Source: Pseudocercospora fijiensis CIRAD86
Lineage: Eukaryota > Ascomycota > Dothideomycetes > Mycosphaerellales > Mycosphaerellaceae
Length of the DNA: 64,000 nt
Reading direction: 5' to 3'
Assembly (NCBI RefSeq): GCF_000340215.1
Contig: NW_006921532.1
Span: 8,499,409 to 8,563,408 of the forward strand
Positions 11,585 to 22,664 of the stretch are shown in pieces. Position numbers and translations under genes: made by a program. Within the stretch, counting starts at the first letter, position 1, and the number at the start of each line of letters is the position of its first letter. The notes beneath the pieces were generated by a model that was given only the letters and a program-made list of their open reading frames with translations, was not told the origin of the DNA and did no database searches.

Positions 11585-11967
11585 CGTTAGCTCGTGAATG
11601 GAGGGACACAAACGCAGTCGTGGATGAGTGTAGAGGTCAGGTCAAGTGGAGAGAAAGACAGCCTGCGAGCAGTGACACTTATTTGTTGACTGATTCAAGA
11701 TTGATGCACCGCTACGTGATGTGATGGTGGGGCTCTCGGACGTTTCAGATGTTGCCCTGCATTCGTCCAGCCATTGGGGCTTCACCGCGAGCGAACATCA
11801 ACGAGGGAACAAGCCAAAATGGGCCTCCAAAAGGTGCATATCAACTCTACGAAATGTGCATGACGAAAATCGATCCGGCACTCGGCCATCTGCCAAATAG
11901 GAAGTCGCCTTCGAGCCGAACACCGCTGGTATTATTGCTACGTACAGAGCTCTATTATCCCTGTGCA
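11585..11967. promoter_or_regulatory. Epimerase promoter and RIF1 3' flank
   Basis: These 383 bp lie upstream of the minus-strand epimerase gene and downstream of the plus-coordinate end of the minus-strand RIF1 gene. They contain no gene that I can support. They should hold the epimerase promoter and, further out, the RIF1 3' region is adjacent. Confidence 0.4.
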
Positions 11968-14900
11968 TCACCGTGCCCGCCTCCCAGCCTCGTGCACTTC
12001 CTTGCGAATCTCGAACAAGACATCATCAAACTGCCGCTCCTCCTCTTGCGACCCCAAAATCATGCTCTTACAATCCGACAAGATGCCGCGTAGGCGTCCA
12101 AGGATGCTAGAAGGCTGTGCTATCGGTCGACCATGCGTGGCTTGTTGACGCTCGCCGATATCTGCTGCAGCTGCTTGACCACCAGCCTCGTTGTCATCAG
12201 TATGCACGTCAGGCTCAGAGCGTCGAGTGGACCGTGATGATCGAAGACTCTCTCGCGAACGTAAGGCATCTTGCGAAAGCTGCACCTCGCGCTTTTTTCG
12301 AGCTTTGCGAGGCGCCGGCGTGTCTTCAATCCTACTTGTCACAGTCTCGCCCCCTGAGCTTCTGGTGCTCACTGCGGATGCGCTTCGCTTGAGACCAGCC
12401 ACTGGAGCGACAGATGGTCTGCTGGAATCTTGAGAGCTTGCCTTCTTGGGAGGCTTGCCACGTCCTCGCTTGGCAGGCGCAACTGGCTCGGCTGGGCCGT
12501 CTTCAACGGGCGCCGCCTCCTTTGATTGCGCCGAAGGACTCGCCTCACGCGGTTGCTGAGAGCTGGCAGATGAAGGCACATTTCGTTGTGCAACTACGAT
12601 CTCCTCTCCAATGTCATCGTCATCATTTTGGCTGGTTCGACAAATCATTGACATGAGTCTATGATATGGAGATTTTGGCTCTTTCTTCCGCGGAGTGAGA
12701 GCGGTCTCGGACACGCGCTTGCGCTTCCTGGTCGTCCTCGAACCTTCCACTCCGTCTGTTCCAGCGTCCGATGGCGTGGCTTCAGAAGCACTTCCAACTC
12801 CCACGATCGAGTTTTCGATTCGAGAGGGAGTCTCAGGGGCATCTTCTGATCCACTCGTGCCTCTCGGATATTGATCGGTTGATGGTAGAATCGCTGTCTG
12901 ATCGCCTTCCGCCTCTGCCTCTTCCCGCTGAAGCTGCGCATTGGGTAGATGAGTGTCGGAAGGCAAGTCGGAAGGCAAGTCGGAAGGTTCTTGACCTTCC
13001 GTGTCGGCCGTATCGTCTGTTAGCTGTCGTACTTCAGCTGCGATATCGTGCGCAGTGGCAAAATCCTCGGCCGTTGTACCTTCCCGACCATCCTCTTGTT
13101 CCTGTGCTGGCTCATGCTTATCGTCGTTTCGAGGAGGCGAAGACGGCGGGTCGACGTCGGTCTCTTCTCCTTCACTTGGCTGATCAATTCCATCGTAGAT
13201 ACGAGTTGTACCACCACGAGGAGTTGGTGATGACGGCAGATCATCACTCATCGGTCCCCCCTCGACGGGACCTGTTGGCGTAACGTTTACACCTTCCTGT
13301 GCGCCTTGAGGCGGATCGGTGGAGAAGTCGAGCTTTTTGGAAATGTTCTTGGTAGACGTCGATCGAGCCATGGGGCTCGACGACAACTCTGGGAAGACTT
13401 GTGCATCCTCGTACTGCCTAGCACGAACGTCCTTTTGATGCTCAGTAAGCAGCTGCGACTCCATAACAGCTGGCGCTGTAGGAGGCTCTATCGGAGCAAA
13501 GTCGACTTGGGAGTCATGGTGGCGTAGCCTCGCTTTTGGTGCAGGACTGCAAGAAGCAGTTGCGCGTGCGACAGCGGCTGCGTCAAAAGGCAAACCTTGT
13601 GCTGCCAGATGCTGCTTGATGAAAATGTTCTCGGCAGCCGGCGCTTTCCACGTATGAGGCGCTGACTTTTTTGAGCTCAGTGCACGTCGGTGGTTGCTGA
13701 TTTTGACCTGCGACTCGGCAAATGCTGGCAGTCGTGCAACCTCGCCTTGTCCTTCGCCTCTAGGGAAACCAGGAATGTTGAAGCCTGCCTGAGCTTGCCG
13801 TGCGCGAAGTAGAGGCAGTAGCCTCATCGGATACTCGAGCTGCTCCTGATCCGCAAAGTTGGACGTCCAGAACAATATCGCTTGGTTGACAATTTCTCTG
13901 CTTGGGCTCGAAAACCCGGCTATCAAGATTGGTTCCAGGGCTCCCAGGAGTGTGCTATCTTTCTGGACATATCCATCAGAAATGACTCGCAACAAAGCGC
14001 TCCATACATCCTGTACCCGCGACGATACTGCCGAAGAGTCATCGGCATTGGAAAGCGTAGCCAGGAATACGATGCGCTTGGTGTCTTCGATCCATGGCAC
14101 AAAGCCAGCTTGAAACTTTCGAATGGCGATAGGTAGTACAGCATGCGGACACTTGCGGAGAAATTCCACTGTCGAAACGAGAGCCTCCACTGCAGCTTTT
14201 CCTAGCTCTTCTTCTGTCGTTTCGGCCTGGTCGTAAGCTCGTTTTAGACAGCTGTTGAATAGATCATAGAAGTGATCGAAGGACTCGAAGACCTGAGCTT
14301 TAGGCGGCTCCAGATGAATCGTCCAGAGAGCTTTGCGGCTTGTCTCAAGCTCAGCCTTACTCTTCGGCCATACAGCATGCTTCACTAGCATGCGATATAA
14401 ACGCAATGTCGTGCCAAGAGGAGCAGAGCTTGTCTTCTCCGAGACGAGCTTCGACAAACGCTCAATGACATCCAGAACAACGCCTCCATCCCCTGCAATG
14501 TGTTTGGTTGAAAGGCACGTAGCTTCCATTAGCTGTGCCAAGTCCTGCAGGCAATCGTGGGAAGACTCTGCAAAGCACAAGCCTTCGAGCAGGATGTCGA
14601 TTGCGAACCTCACCGACACACCAGCGATACCTGCATCACGCTGAGGAGATACAGATGCTTGGACCCGTAACAACGTTCCTGCTGATACTGCGATTGCACT
14701 CCATAGCTGTCCCCGTAGATGCTCGGAGGTATTGCTGCGTATCTTGGCGCAAAATTGCAGCGTGTTGTATAACAAGCCAAGATTACTCGAAGCGGAACCT
14801 TTAGCACCGGCCAGCAAGCCTAGCAGCCAGCCCGCAGAGTCTCTGCACGTAGCCTCGAATTGCAGCGCTGGCGGCGGCTGGTAGTAAAGTGAGTAGAGAA

Positions 14901-17103
14901 TGGAGAACGCACAGCATGCCGATTGACGGTGCTTTGACGGCCGATGCGATGGCGTAGGAGCCACTTCAACGCCATCTTCATTGGTCATCGTCAAGACGTC
15001 CTCCACGAAATATGACGGGCCTAGTATCCCAATAGCATCGCCTAGTAAAGATTGGTAACGATCAAGCCATGCTGAATAGCTCGTGCTGGAGGCCTGAGAG
15101 GGAGCAAACCAGATTCTCCGAAAGAGGTTTGTAAGGTGTGCTATTGCAACCTTTAGCTCAGCAGACGTTCGAACTTCTTGGGCACCGGCCCCAGCAACAG
15201 CAGTCATGAGCGAGCGCCAGATACTAGTCAGAGCCTTGTTAGATTCCGTAGATTGAGACATGCCTGCCAGGATCCAGGGTTCGAGCAGTTTGATGAATTT
15301 ATCGAGGCGAGATCGTACCCACCGAACGTCCAAGCGCGGAAGATCATCAGCCTTGATAGGTTCTTTTTCGGTCGCGGCATGCTCGTTCCATGCTCCGGTG
15401 GTCTTCTTAAGCAAGCCATGGAGGATGCGACATGCAGAGAATTGCCCGCGAGCGCTATGCTTGGACATGACAGCCAAGATGGGTTGGACGAAATTGATCC
15501 AGGCACGATCGAGTTCCTCGGGCGATAGCGCCGGCCTCAGCGCGTAGTGTAGGAGGTTGCAGTAGCTGTCCACTGCAATTTGACGCATCTCTTGCGAGGT
15601 CTTGTCGCTACCTTTCCTCTCAAGGCTAGCCGTGATAGGCACCTTGAGCATCGAATAAAGAGTGTCCGAAGTGTTGCCATCGGGCATAACCGTGTATACC
15701 AGCTTGTTCCAGGCAAATGTCGCATGTTGTTTGACTTCCACGTTACCCGAGTTCAGGCTCTTTTGCAGCGTCAAAAGCCAATCGCGAAATTTTGACCACT
15801 TGTCTATGCTGCGCCGCCTGTTGCGGAAGAACAGAATCACAGCTGCCCATATCTGCGGGGCCACCACCGCTTTCGCTGGATCTTTGCTGAGCTGAGTGAG
15901 GTGATCATTGAAGAAGTCGCCGTAGCTCTTGCCATTCTCAGTCTCCTTGTCCCAAAGTTCATGAATCGCTCGGGCAGCGGCCTGCTGATGTCCCAGATGG
16001 AGTCCAGCCGCGGTGCAAGTATTAATGGCACGAGTTTGAACTTCCGAAACACTGCTCAGTAGTCCATGAAACACATTCTCGATCCAGTCCGAAATCCTGC
16101 TCAGCATCGCCGCCGGAGCTTGCTCGATCAATCTCTGATATATCATGAGACGAGCAACTACTGTGCTGGTCCGATCCTCAATCTTCTGCAGTGCGTTCAC
16201 CAGCTTTTCCACCCTGGTGGTAGTCAAAATGTTGGTTTGGAAGCGCTGCACGGCGAGCACGTGCAGATGTACTTTCAGTATCGCCCTTGATAGATCGACT
16301 TGCTCTAAGCAAGTGATGCATCGATCAGCGACGAACGCTCGAAAATCGTCATCCAGGGCAGCAGCAGACTCTTTCATCGTGAGGATCGAGCATGCCAACT
16401 GCGCAGCTTGCGTCACAATCTGAGTGTCGAGAATGCCAGTAGGGTCCTTCCAGGCCAAGTCTCGTGCCAGAAACTGCTGGAGGAGATCGATCTTGTCGAT
16501 GACGGCTTGCACCTCTGGAAGTCCTTGATACGCTTTAATCACGCCATTTATGGACATGTAGGCGTCTCTGCGAGTGTCTCTCGACGGACTCGACAGTTGC
16601 TGAATGATGGCCTGTAGCATCTTTCGAAAGCTGCCCGGAATCTGAGGAGAGAAGTTGCTCAGTTTGTGGTCGAGGTCCTCTGGAGTCAAAGGCGTGCGCT
16701 CATTTTGTGCTTTGAGGATGGACTTCAGCGGTTTTGTTTCGCGAGATAGTGGCGTCTGTCGTTGAGCACGGCTGTCTGGTGAGCTAGACACACCAAGATG
16801 CGGAATATCGTGATATGTCGGCCACGGCGAGAAGCCGACCCTCTTTACTCCATTCGAACCTCGGGGCTGTGGTGATACTGCCGTCGGTTTGGAAGGTGGC
16901 GTGTCCACGGCCGAGCGAGCCGTGACCGGCAGTAGCTCTTTCTCCCTCTCTGCTTCCTTCCCCGCCTGACCAGGCTCGTCGTGTCCCTGGTCGAGGAATC
17001 GCAGTGCGTCGTCTACGTGCTTGTTCACGTCTCGTGGTGGTGTCGGCGGGCGGGCGGGAAGCTGGTTGAAGACGGACGACGAAGATGCTGGCGACGACAA
17101 CAT
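11968..17103 (-). CDS. RIF1: Telomere and replication-timing factor Rif1
   Basis: Single-exon gene of 1711 residues from an ATG at 17103. The Rif1 N-terminal alpha-helical repeat domain is recognisable from about residue 155 (FRKMLQAIIQQLSSPSRDTR, then AYMSINGVIKAYQGLPEVQ) through about 1150. Upstream are two classic PP1 phosphatase docking motifs: RVGF at 88-91 (KRVGFSP) and SILK at 128-131. In yeast Rif1 the same motif pair recruits Glc7/PP1 to oppose DDK at replication origins. The C-terminal 550 residues are disordered, charged, rich in SP/TP and SQ/TQ-like sites, and include a short tandem DLPSDLPSD repeat. Known roles: restraint of telomere elongation, control of origin timing, repair pathway choice, all nuclear. 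It is divergent from RIC8. Confidence 0.85.
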   Translation of the reverse strand: MLSSPASSSSVFNQLPARPPTPPRDVNKHVDDALRFLDQGHDEPGQAGKEAEREKELLPVTARSAVDTPPSKPTAVSPQPRGSNGVKRVGFSPWPTYHDIPHLGVSSSPDSRAQRQTPLSRETKPLKSILKAQNERTPLTPEDLDHKLSNFSPQIPGSFRKMLQAIIQQLSSPSRDTRRDAYMSINGVIKAYQGLPEVQAVIDKIDLLQQFLARDLAWKDPTGILDTQIVTQAAQLACSILTMKESAAALDDDFRAFVADRCITCLEQVDLSRAILKVHLHVLAVQRFQTNILTTTRVEKLVNALQKIEDRTSTVVARLMIYQRLIEQAPAAMLSRISDWIENVFHGLLSSVSEVQTRAINTCTAAGLHLGHQQAAARAIHELWDKETENGKSYGDFFNDHLTQLSKDPAKAVVAPQIWAAVILFFRNRRRSIDKWSKFRDWLLTLQKSLNSGNVEVKQHATFAWNKLVYTVMPDGNTSDTLYSMLKVPITASLERKGSDKTSQEMRQIAVDSYCNLLHYALRPALSPEELDRAWINFVQPILAVMSKHSARGQFSACRILHGLLKKTTGAWNEHAATEKEPIKADDLPRLDVRWVRSRLDKFIKLLEPWILAGMSQSTESNKALTSIWRSLMTAVAGAGAQEVRTSAELKVAIAHLTNLFRRIWFAPSQASSTSYSAWLDRYQSLLGDAIGILGPSYFVEDVLTMTNEDGVEVAPTPSHRPSKHRQSACCAFSILYSLYYQPPPALQFEATCRDSAGWLLGLLAGAKGSASSNLGLLYNTLQFCAKIRSNTSEHLRGQLWSAIAVSAGTLLRVQASVSPQRDAGIAGVSVRFAIDILLEGLCFAESSHDCLQDLAQLMEATCLSTKHIAGDGGVVLDVIERLSKLVSEKTSSAPLGTTLRLYRMLVKHAVWPKSKAELETSRKALWTIHLEPPKAQVFESFDHFYDLFNSCLKRAYDQAETTEEELGKAAVEALVSTVEFLRKCPHAVLPIAIRKFQAGFVPWIEDTKRIVFLATLSNADDSSAVSSRVQDVWSALLRVISDGYVQKDSTLLGALEPILIAGFSSPSREIVNQAILFWTSNFADQEQLEYPMRLLPLLRARQAQAGFNIPGFPRGEGQGEVARLPAFAESQVKISNHRRALSSKKSAPHTWKAPAAENIFIKQHLAAQGLPFDAAAVARATASCSPAPKARLRHHDSQVDFAPIEPPTAPAVMESQLLTEHQKDVRARQYEDAQVFPELSSSPMARSTSTKNISKKLDFSTDPPQGAQEGVNVTPTGPVEGGPMSDDLPSSPTPRGGTTRIYDGIDQPSEGEETDVDPPSSPPRNDDKHEPAQEQEDGREGTTAEDFATAHDIAAEVRQLTDDTADTEGQEPSDLPSDLPSDTHLPNAQLQREEAEAEGDQTAILPSTDQYPRGTSGSEDAPETPSRIENSIVGVGSASEATPSDAGTDGVEGSRTTRKRKRVSETALTPRKKEPKSPYHRLMSMICRTSQNDDDDIGEEIVVAQRNVPSSASSQQPREASPSAQSKEAAPVEDGPAEPVAPAKRGRGKPPKKASSQDSSRPSVAPVAGLKRSASAVSTRSSGGETVTSRIEDTPAPRKARKKREVQLSQDALRSRESLRSSRSTRRSEPDVHTDDNEAGGQAAAADIGERQQATHGRPIAQPSSILGRLRGILSDCKSMILGSQEEERQFDDVLFEIRKEVHEAGRRAR

Positions 17104-17570
17104 GGCTGGCAGAGAGCACGCCGGACAAGAGGCTGTTCAAGTCTGGATACGCATTTCGTGACTCCGAGTGAGCAGAAAGTGTGTGCTCATGGAGAGAGAT
17201 GGACGTCAAGATGCAATGCCCTTCACTGAGGAGGAGGTAGAGCGCGAGTCGAAGTCGCGTCGAAACCACTTTACGATACCGTACGCGACGACCAGGGTCC
17301 AATTCCAGCCACCCGCGCCTGCCTCGCGTTCGCGTTCGCGGTGGTTGCAGTTGCACTTTGCCGGCGTGTGGGGTCCGTTTCTGCGGGGCACGGGCACGCT
17401 GCGCTGCATGCACATCATCGTGAGCATCGTGAGGCACACTGCTTCTTGCTGAATGATTCACGCAGCTGTCTGCCAATAGTTCTAATTGATCCGGACATCA
17501 ACACGCGACATTCGCTTGACGTGAACCTTGTGTGCATCGCCTCATCTACGGGACTTTGCCCATCATCATC
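17104..17570. promoter_or_regulatory. Divergent promoter, RIF1 / RIC8
   Basis: A 467-bp spacer between start codons at 17103 (minus) and 17571 (plus). It includes a short tandem CGTTCG stretch near 17325-17340. No gene was found in it. No factor site is claimed. Confidence 0.5.
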
Positions 17571-19182
17571 ATGCTGGCCATGCGACCGCAGACGTCCCCC
17601 GTCGACGGCAAGTCTGCCCAAGGTGAGCGCCAGCAAATCGTCGTGCTGTGGGCACATGCTAATGCGTTACATGCTTAGCCGCCATCGCGCAGCTCGACCG
17701 CCTACTGCTCGAATTAGAGCGTAATACTGAGGCTGCCAAGCTCTCCTTGAAGCGTAAGTCTTGCTCCCCTCTTGACTCGGAACCGAATGTTGACACGGCT
17801 TCAGAACAGGAAGACGCACTGAGCCAAGTGAAGGTGCTGGGGCGCAATGCAGACACTGCGGGGCCCATCTTCACGAAACGGGTCTGTAGACATCCCAATG
17901 TGGCAAGTTGAGTAAGGCTGACTTGGAACGATAGGGCATTTCAATTTTGTGCACATATGCACTCGATCAACCTGCTTCAAGCATTGCATCGCGAGAGGCA
18001 CTTAGATGTTTAGCAAATGCCCTCCTTCTCAACGAGCCTTCAAGACAAGTATTCGTTGATCTTGGCTATGGTCCCAAGGCTGCAGATCGATTGAAGAACG
18101 ACAATCGCGATGATGAATTTCTGCTGTCACGAATACTGTTCTTTCTCACTTACAACACAAAGATCGACTTCAACGTCTTGATTGCCGAACATAAGCTGGC
18201 AGACAGCATCAACCAACACATCGCCCGCCATGCGAAGAACTTCTCGAAGTCTGGGCGAAGAAAGTCTCTCAGCTCCCCTATCCAGGATATGGCCATGGTG
18301 GAGACACTGAAGCTGATGTTCAACATAACCTACTACTATCCGCATCAAGTCGCCAAATTCACGCAATCTGTCGAACCATTGATCAATATCATCCTCCACC
18401 ACCCTCTGCCCAAACCACCGCTACAGCCACCCATCACCTACGTCCTCAACGCACTGCTCAACTTGGATCTCAAAGCAGCTGAGAGGAAGACTCCAATGGG
18501 AAGAGAGGCAAGATCAAGTCCTCTCTTCCCATATTCTGACCCTGAGACTGTCGTGGACAAATTGGTGAGCATCTTGGATGCGGCAATTCGAGCCCAGCCA
18601 GAAAAAGAGCTGGATCAAGCTGCAGCTCCTCTATGCACGCTTCTAAGGCGCATGTACGAGCTGGCCACCCCTCAAATGAAATCGTGGATGAGATGGCTCT
18701 TGCTACCCAATCCCAAAGATCGCGACAAGCCCCTTGGCCAGGGCGACACACTATCATCGAGGCTACTACGACTGTCGTGCTCACCAAATCTACCCACCTT
18801 ACGTGGCAATATTTCCGGTCTCTTGTTCGAGCTCAGCGATAAAGATGCCACCAAATTCGTCAACAATATTGGTTATGGATTTGCTTCGGGCTTCTTGATG
18901 AGCCAAAATATTCAGGTTCCTGCCAACGCCATGGAAGCTGGCAGCATAAGCAGTAATGATGATACGGAAGGTGGTGCAGATGTGAACCCCATTACGGGTC
19001 AAAGACTCAGCGCGGAGGAAAGGGACGCGCCGAAGCAACCAGAGATGACAGATGAGGAGAAAGAGCGCGAGGCCGAAAAGCTTTTCGTGCTCTTTGAACG
19101 ACTCAAAGCGACCGGTGTGGTCAATGTGAAGAATCCTGTTGAACAGGCTATCGATGATGGCCGGTTCGAGGAACTAGACTGA
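17571..19182 (+). CDS. RIC8: Synembryn / Ric8, G-alpha chaperone and exchange factor
   Basis: Four coding exons: 17571-17622, 17679-17753, 17805-17881 and 17935-19182, with introns of 56, 51 and 53 nt. Phases join correctly to 483 residues. The N-terminus is helical (AAIAQLDRLLLELERNTEAA). The body is the armadillo-like synembryn domain (SREALRCLANALLLNEPSRQ; LLSRILFFLTYNTKIDFNVL; MVETLKLMFNITYYYPHQVA; NPKDRDKPLGQGDTLSSRLL). The tail is acidic. Known role: Ric8 folds and activates heterotrimeric G-alpha subunits and is needed for G-protein signalling in growth and conidiation in Neurospora and plant pathogens. The third intron has a weaker donor (gtctgt), but any alternative breaks the frame. 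Confidence 0.93.
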
Positions 19183-20062
19183 ACAATCTGCGGGGGGTGA
19201 CGGATCCCGGCTCTTCATACGATTTTGTTGATATGCTGGGCTTTCCCAGCTCATTGCATCAGCTCGAGTCCAGAGCATGTCTCGAGCAACGTCTTCGTGT
19301 GGAAAGTTATCCAAATGCGACCAATCCATTTCTGAGACACTTGGAAGGCATGAACCCCGGAAGGCAAAAATCCGACACACGAGAAAGTTTGTTTCATACT
19401 GCCTTCCTCTTTGAAGAGACCGGAAGCGAGTTCAAGTCACTATGCGATAGTTTTCATCGATCACGAGACTTGCTGATACGTTCGTTAATACGGGCTGATG
19501 TTTGCTGGGCCGAGAGCGGGCCGCGCACCAAAAGAACGTCTATGTATACATCCGAGCACCCAATAAGCATAAAAGGATGTCGAAGCCAAACTCCATGAGC
19601 AGCACACTGGGCTTTATTGAATCTACAGGCAGCTACGCAGTCCTGATAGTGCAGCATGTCCGGGCATACAAGCTTTACTATCAAGCAGTCCTAACACGAC
19701 GACATCGTGAGAGAAACACTCGCTGCGATGGGGTACCACGGCCAGAGGCACAGCCAGAGCAAGAACATACTAAGTCCATCAGAATACCCAAAGAGGTAAT
19801 TGCGATTAGCATCGAAAGCTGTCCAGGCAATTATGGCCACGGGAGGCCTCGGCGAGGTGGGATTATAGTATAGGTCGCACCCAACGCTCAAGCGACCTGA
19901 AGAAATGTTCTATCCGGACTGAGGTGCCAGAAATGGTTGCTTGCAAGACCTTGAAATGCAATGCATGGGCTTGGCACACGAGCCTGCCCTTATGTAATCT
20001 CCCGAACTCCGCACCTCTGCGCTCTCTCGCCCTTCTCTCGTAAACAGTGTGTGATAGACGTG
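19183..20062. other. Intergenic, no gene supported
   Basis: These 880 bp follow the RIC8 stop codon. Short open frames exist at 19197-19598 and 19502-19873, but they have no domain, signal peptide or family-like composition and overlap one another. The stretch probably holds the RIC8 3' UTR and the promoter of the next gene. Confidence 0.5.
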
Positions 20063-20485
20063 ATGCGCTCCTTACTTCCACATCCCACGATGAGAGGCTA
20101 TTCTTCAGTTTCACGGCCGCCGCCGCCGCAACCACGCCCATACAAACCACTATTACCCGAAGAGCGGGTTTCCAGTCATCCTGCGCTGCCAGAGGATACA
20201 GCTCCTGTCAAAAAGCCAAAGTCAGGTCTGCTTTCGCGAATGTGGCCATCGACAGCGTCATCGGCAGTCATACATGCTCGAGACCGCGATCCGGCGAGAG
20301 GAATGGAGGCAGCTAGACGCGTAGTTCAAGACGGTGTACTCGACCCACGCTACAAGTCGGCAGCTCAGAGGTACACAGCTATCATTGTCGCCTTGCCGCT
20401 AGCTATCTACCTTTCGTACGAGCTGTATCAGAGACGCTTTACGGGCAAGCAACGACGGGGAGCGAATGTTGCTCCGGCTGAGTGA
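20063..20485 (+). CDS. Small single-span membrane protein, conserved unknown
   Basis: 140 residues if started at the ATG at 20063 (MRSLLPHPTMRGYSSVSRPP). The open frame extends upstream to 19961, but that part looks like leader sequence. The N-terminus is basic, Ser-rich and free of acidic residues, like a mitochondrial presequence. A proline-rich linker follows, then one hydrophobic span near the C-terminus (AIIVALPLAIYLSYELYQRR) with a basic tail. I do not recognise a named domain. The layout (presequence plus one C-terminal span) suggests a mitochondrial inner-membrane protein, which is inference. Confidence that it is a gene comes from the composition, the span and the clean position between neighbours. 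Confidence 0.6.
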   Translation: MRSLLPHPTMRGYSSVSRPPPPQPRPYKPLLPEERVSSHPALPEDTAPVKKPKSGLLSRMWPSTASSAVIHARDRDPARGMEAARRVVQDGVLDPRYKSAAQRYTAIIVALPLAIYLSYELYQRRFTGKQRRGANVAPAE

Positions 20486-20689
20486 AATCCACTGCGCACG
20501 ACCGGAGTTTCACTTGACACAAACGAGTTCACAGCAACATGGTCTCGACGATGGGGGAAACGCCGTGAACTCGATGTCTCGAATCGTACTACCTCGAGGC
20601 ACAAATAAATATGCATAAGCCCCACAGTTCATCGCAACGCCGTGCTCGAACGCAGAAATGCCCGACTATTCATGAGCCATACATCCCGA

Positions 20690-21864
20690 TTACCATGCAG
20701 CGTGGCCCCCATCAATGCGCAAATCTGATCCTGTCATGAACGACGACGCATCGCTGATAAGGAAGACGGCAGCGCCGCGATACTCCTCGGGAGCACTGAG
20801 CTTGCCCAGCATGTTTTGCGTTGGCCAATCCCGTCGTCTTTCTGGATACTTCTGGAACAAAGCTTCCACCATAGCGGTTACAATGTAGCCGGGAGAGATG
20901 GTGTTGACCTACACAAGAAAGGTCAGGATGTCAGAAGTGAAGGCAGCGGCGCCTGGTCTGCTACTCACGCGAATGCCGTGTTGTCCCCATTCCGACGCAA
21001 GGTTTCGTGCAAGCTGTATAACACCGGCTTTTGAGGCATTGTAGGCTGGGCAAATCAGACCCTATGTTTCATTCAGCAAGCGGTTCAAGTGGCGATGGCA
21101 GTGCAGGACATACCCTATTAGCGACTGTTCCCGACATCGAAGCGATCATGGCAATGCTACCGCCACGGCCATGTCGGATCATCTCTTTGGCCACGGCTTG
21201 AGCGGCCATGAAGACTCCAGTGATATTTACCTCAAACATGGTGTTGGCGTCCTTCGCCGAGTACTCTAGCGCAGGAGTCTCCTGCTGGATGCCAGCCGCT
21301 GCGATTAGCCCATCCAGTTTGCCCTGCGCTTCAGAGATGCTGCGGACAATCTCGTTCAGCTGCGGCACATCACGAACATCGATTTGGCGGTAGTGCAAAG
21401 TTGTGCCTGGATCAGTCAGCACAGGCATTCCCGAGCAACGCCATCATTTTCTCACCAAGCTCTTTCGCAGCTCGTTCTTGTACGCGGTGAAAGTCGGGAC
21501 TTGGCTCCGACAATCTGTCCAAAGCATAGACGGTTGCTCCAGCTTCCAAAAGAGCTTCGGCCTGAACTAGGCCTAGCCCTCTTGCAGCACCCGTAACCAA
21601 GACGACTTTGTCGTTGAGATTGAACTCTGGAAGTCTCTTTGTGGTTCCCAGATATGAAGCAGACTTGACGTTATCCTTCAGAGCTGCTGCCTCTTCGCGC
21701 GGAGCATCTGGAGGCGCACGGCCAGCTACTGGTGGATTTCCTTTAGGTCCGTTGGTTGCGTCATGGTTCGATCGACTTTGCAGTACTGGAACTGCGCGTG
21801 GCACAGGTTTCGAGCGGCTCAGTGCTGAGCCAGCAATGCGTGCACTCCGTGCGAGGGAAGTCAT
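20690..21864 (-). CDS. Short-chain dehydrogenase with mitochondrial-type leader
   Basis: Four coding exons on minus: 21456-21864, 21114-21406, 20969-21061, 20690-20908 (introns of 49, 52 and 60 nt), giving 337 residues. The first 75 residues are Arg/Ser-rich with few acidic residues early on ([20 protein letters not shown]), resembling a mitochondrial targeting peptide. The Rossmann dinucleotide motif is [13 protein letters not shown] replaces the usual NNAG; the catalytic Tyr-Lys pair is in [10 protein letters not shown] after the second intron. The C-terminus has [20 protein letters not shown] and the usual DGGHAAW ending. This is a classical SDR of the polyol/gluconate dehydrogenase-like group. 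The substrate cannot be read from the sequence. It is the first gene of the metabolic block that runs to 34.4 kb. Confidence 0.9.
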
Positions 21865-22664
21865 CGTGGATTCTAGACCTTATGGTGGGGGGCTGAAGAC
21901 ACTGGAGGCGGTACTTCTTCTCCGACTTGTGTGAAGCTCCGCAGTAAGGAATTTGTACAACTAAGAGGCAAGTAGCAGATCTGCACCGCTGATCGCCGGG
22001 AGAAGGAACTTTTTATCCAGAGGTCCAGCAAGGTGGATCATGTATTCTGGCCAACATTGACTTCGCGCCACAATAATGCCTCTTCTGGCATAACGAGCTC
22101 CTTTTGCTCCATGTGCTTCGCGTAGCTGTATACGCTGCGTGCAGCCCCGCTTTTACATGGAATTGCTATTTGCAGTAATCCGTGTGTCACTCACTTCCTT
22201 CGCACGTGGATTTCTAACATGCACCCGGACGGCCTTGATCTTGATGCTCGGGACTTGCAAGTACATGCATGTTTGTAGACCTACGTAATAGAGTCTTTAA
22301 AAGACAGGTGCAGGGATAACGATTGAACTTCGATTTCTTGGAGGACTTTGCAAACCAAATACAGCCGCACACCGTGACGGCTACGTCAAGAGCCGACATG
22401 CTTGCTCCAACTCGAGCTTCAAGATATTTCAGCTGTGAGTCGTACTGACTTGATGACCTCTGGCGATTCTCATCTACGCCCTCGCTCCAACGTCTATTGG
22501 TAAGTACCTAATAGCTAGCTAAACATACACCAGATTGACAACTTGTTTTGCTTCAAATCCTCGGCAACCACCCGGTCGACTTCTCCCAGGCTTGCTCAAC
22601 AATTCAAGCAAACAATTTGAAGGAGCAGCTTCGACGCACACTGCAACCTTCCGACATATTCTGA
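21865..22664. other. Intergenic, no gene seen
   Basis: These 800 bp lie between the start of the SDR gene and the stop of the secreted-protein gene, both on minus. They hold the SDR promoter on the left side. No coding frame, tRNA or repeat is supported. Confidence 0.5.

Noticed and set aside
16784..17476. 230-codon minus-strand frame overlapping the RIF1 start
   Set aside because: Overlaps the RIF1 N-terminus in another frame, low-complexity Arg/His-rich, no domain.
19197..19598. 133-codon frame after RIC8
   Set aside because: Lies in the expected 3' UTR and has no protein-like features or conserved motif.
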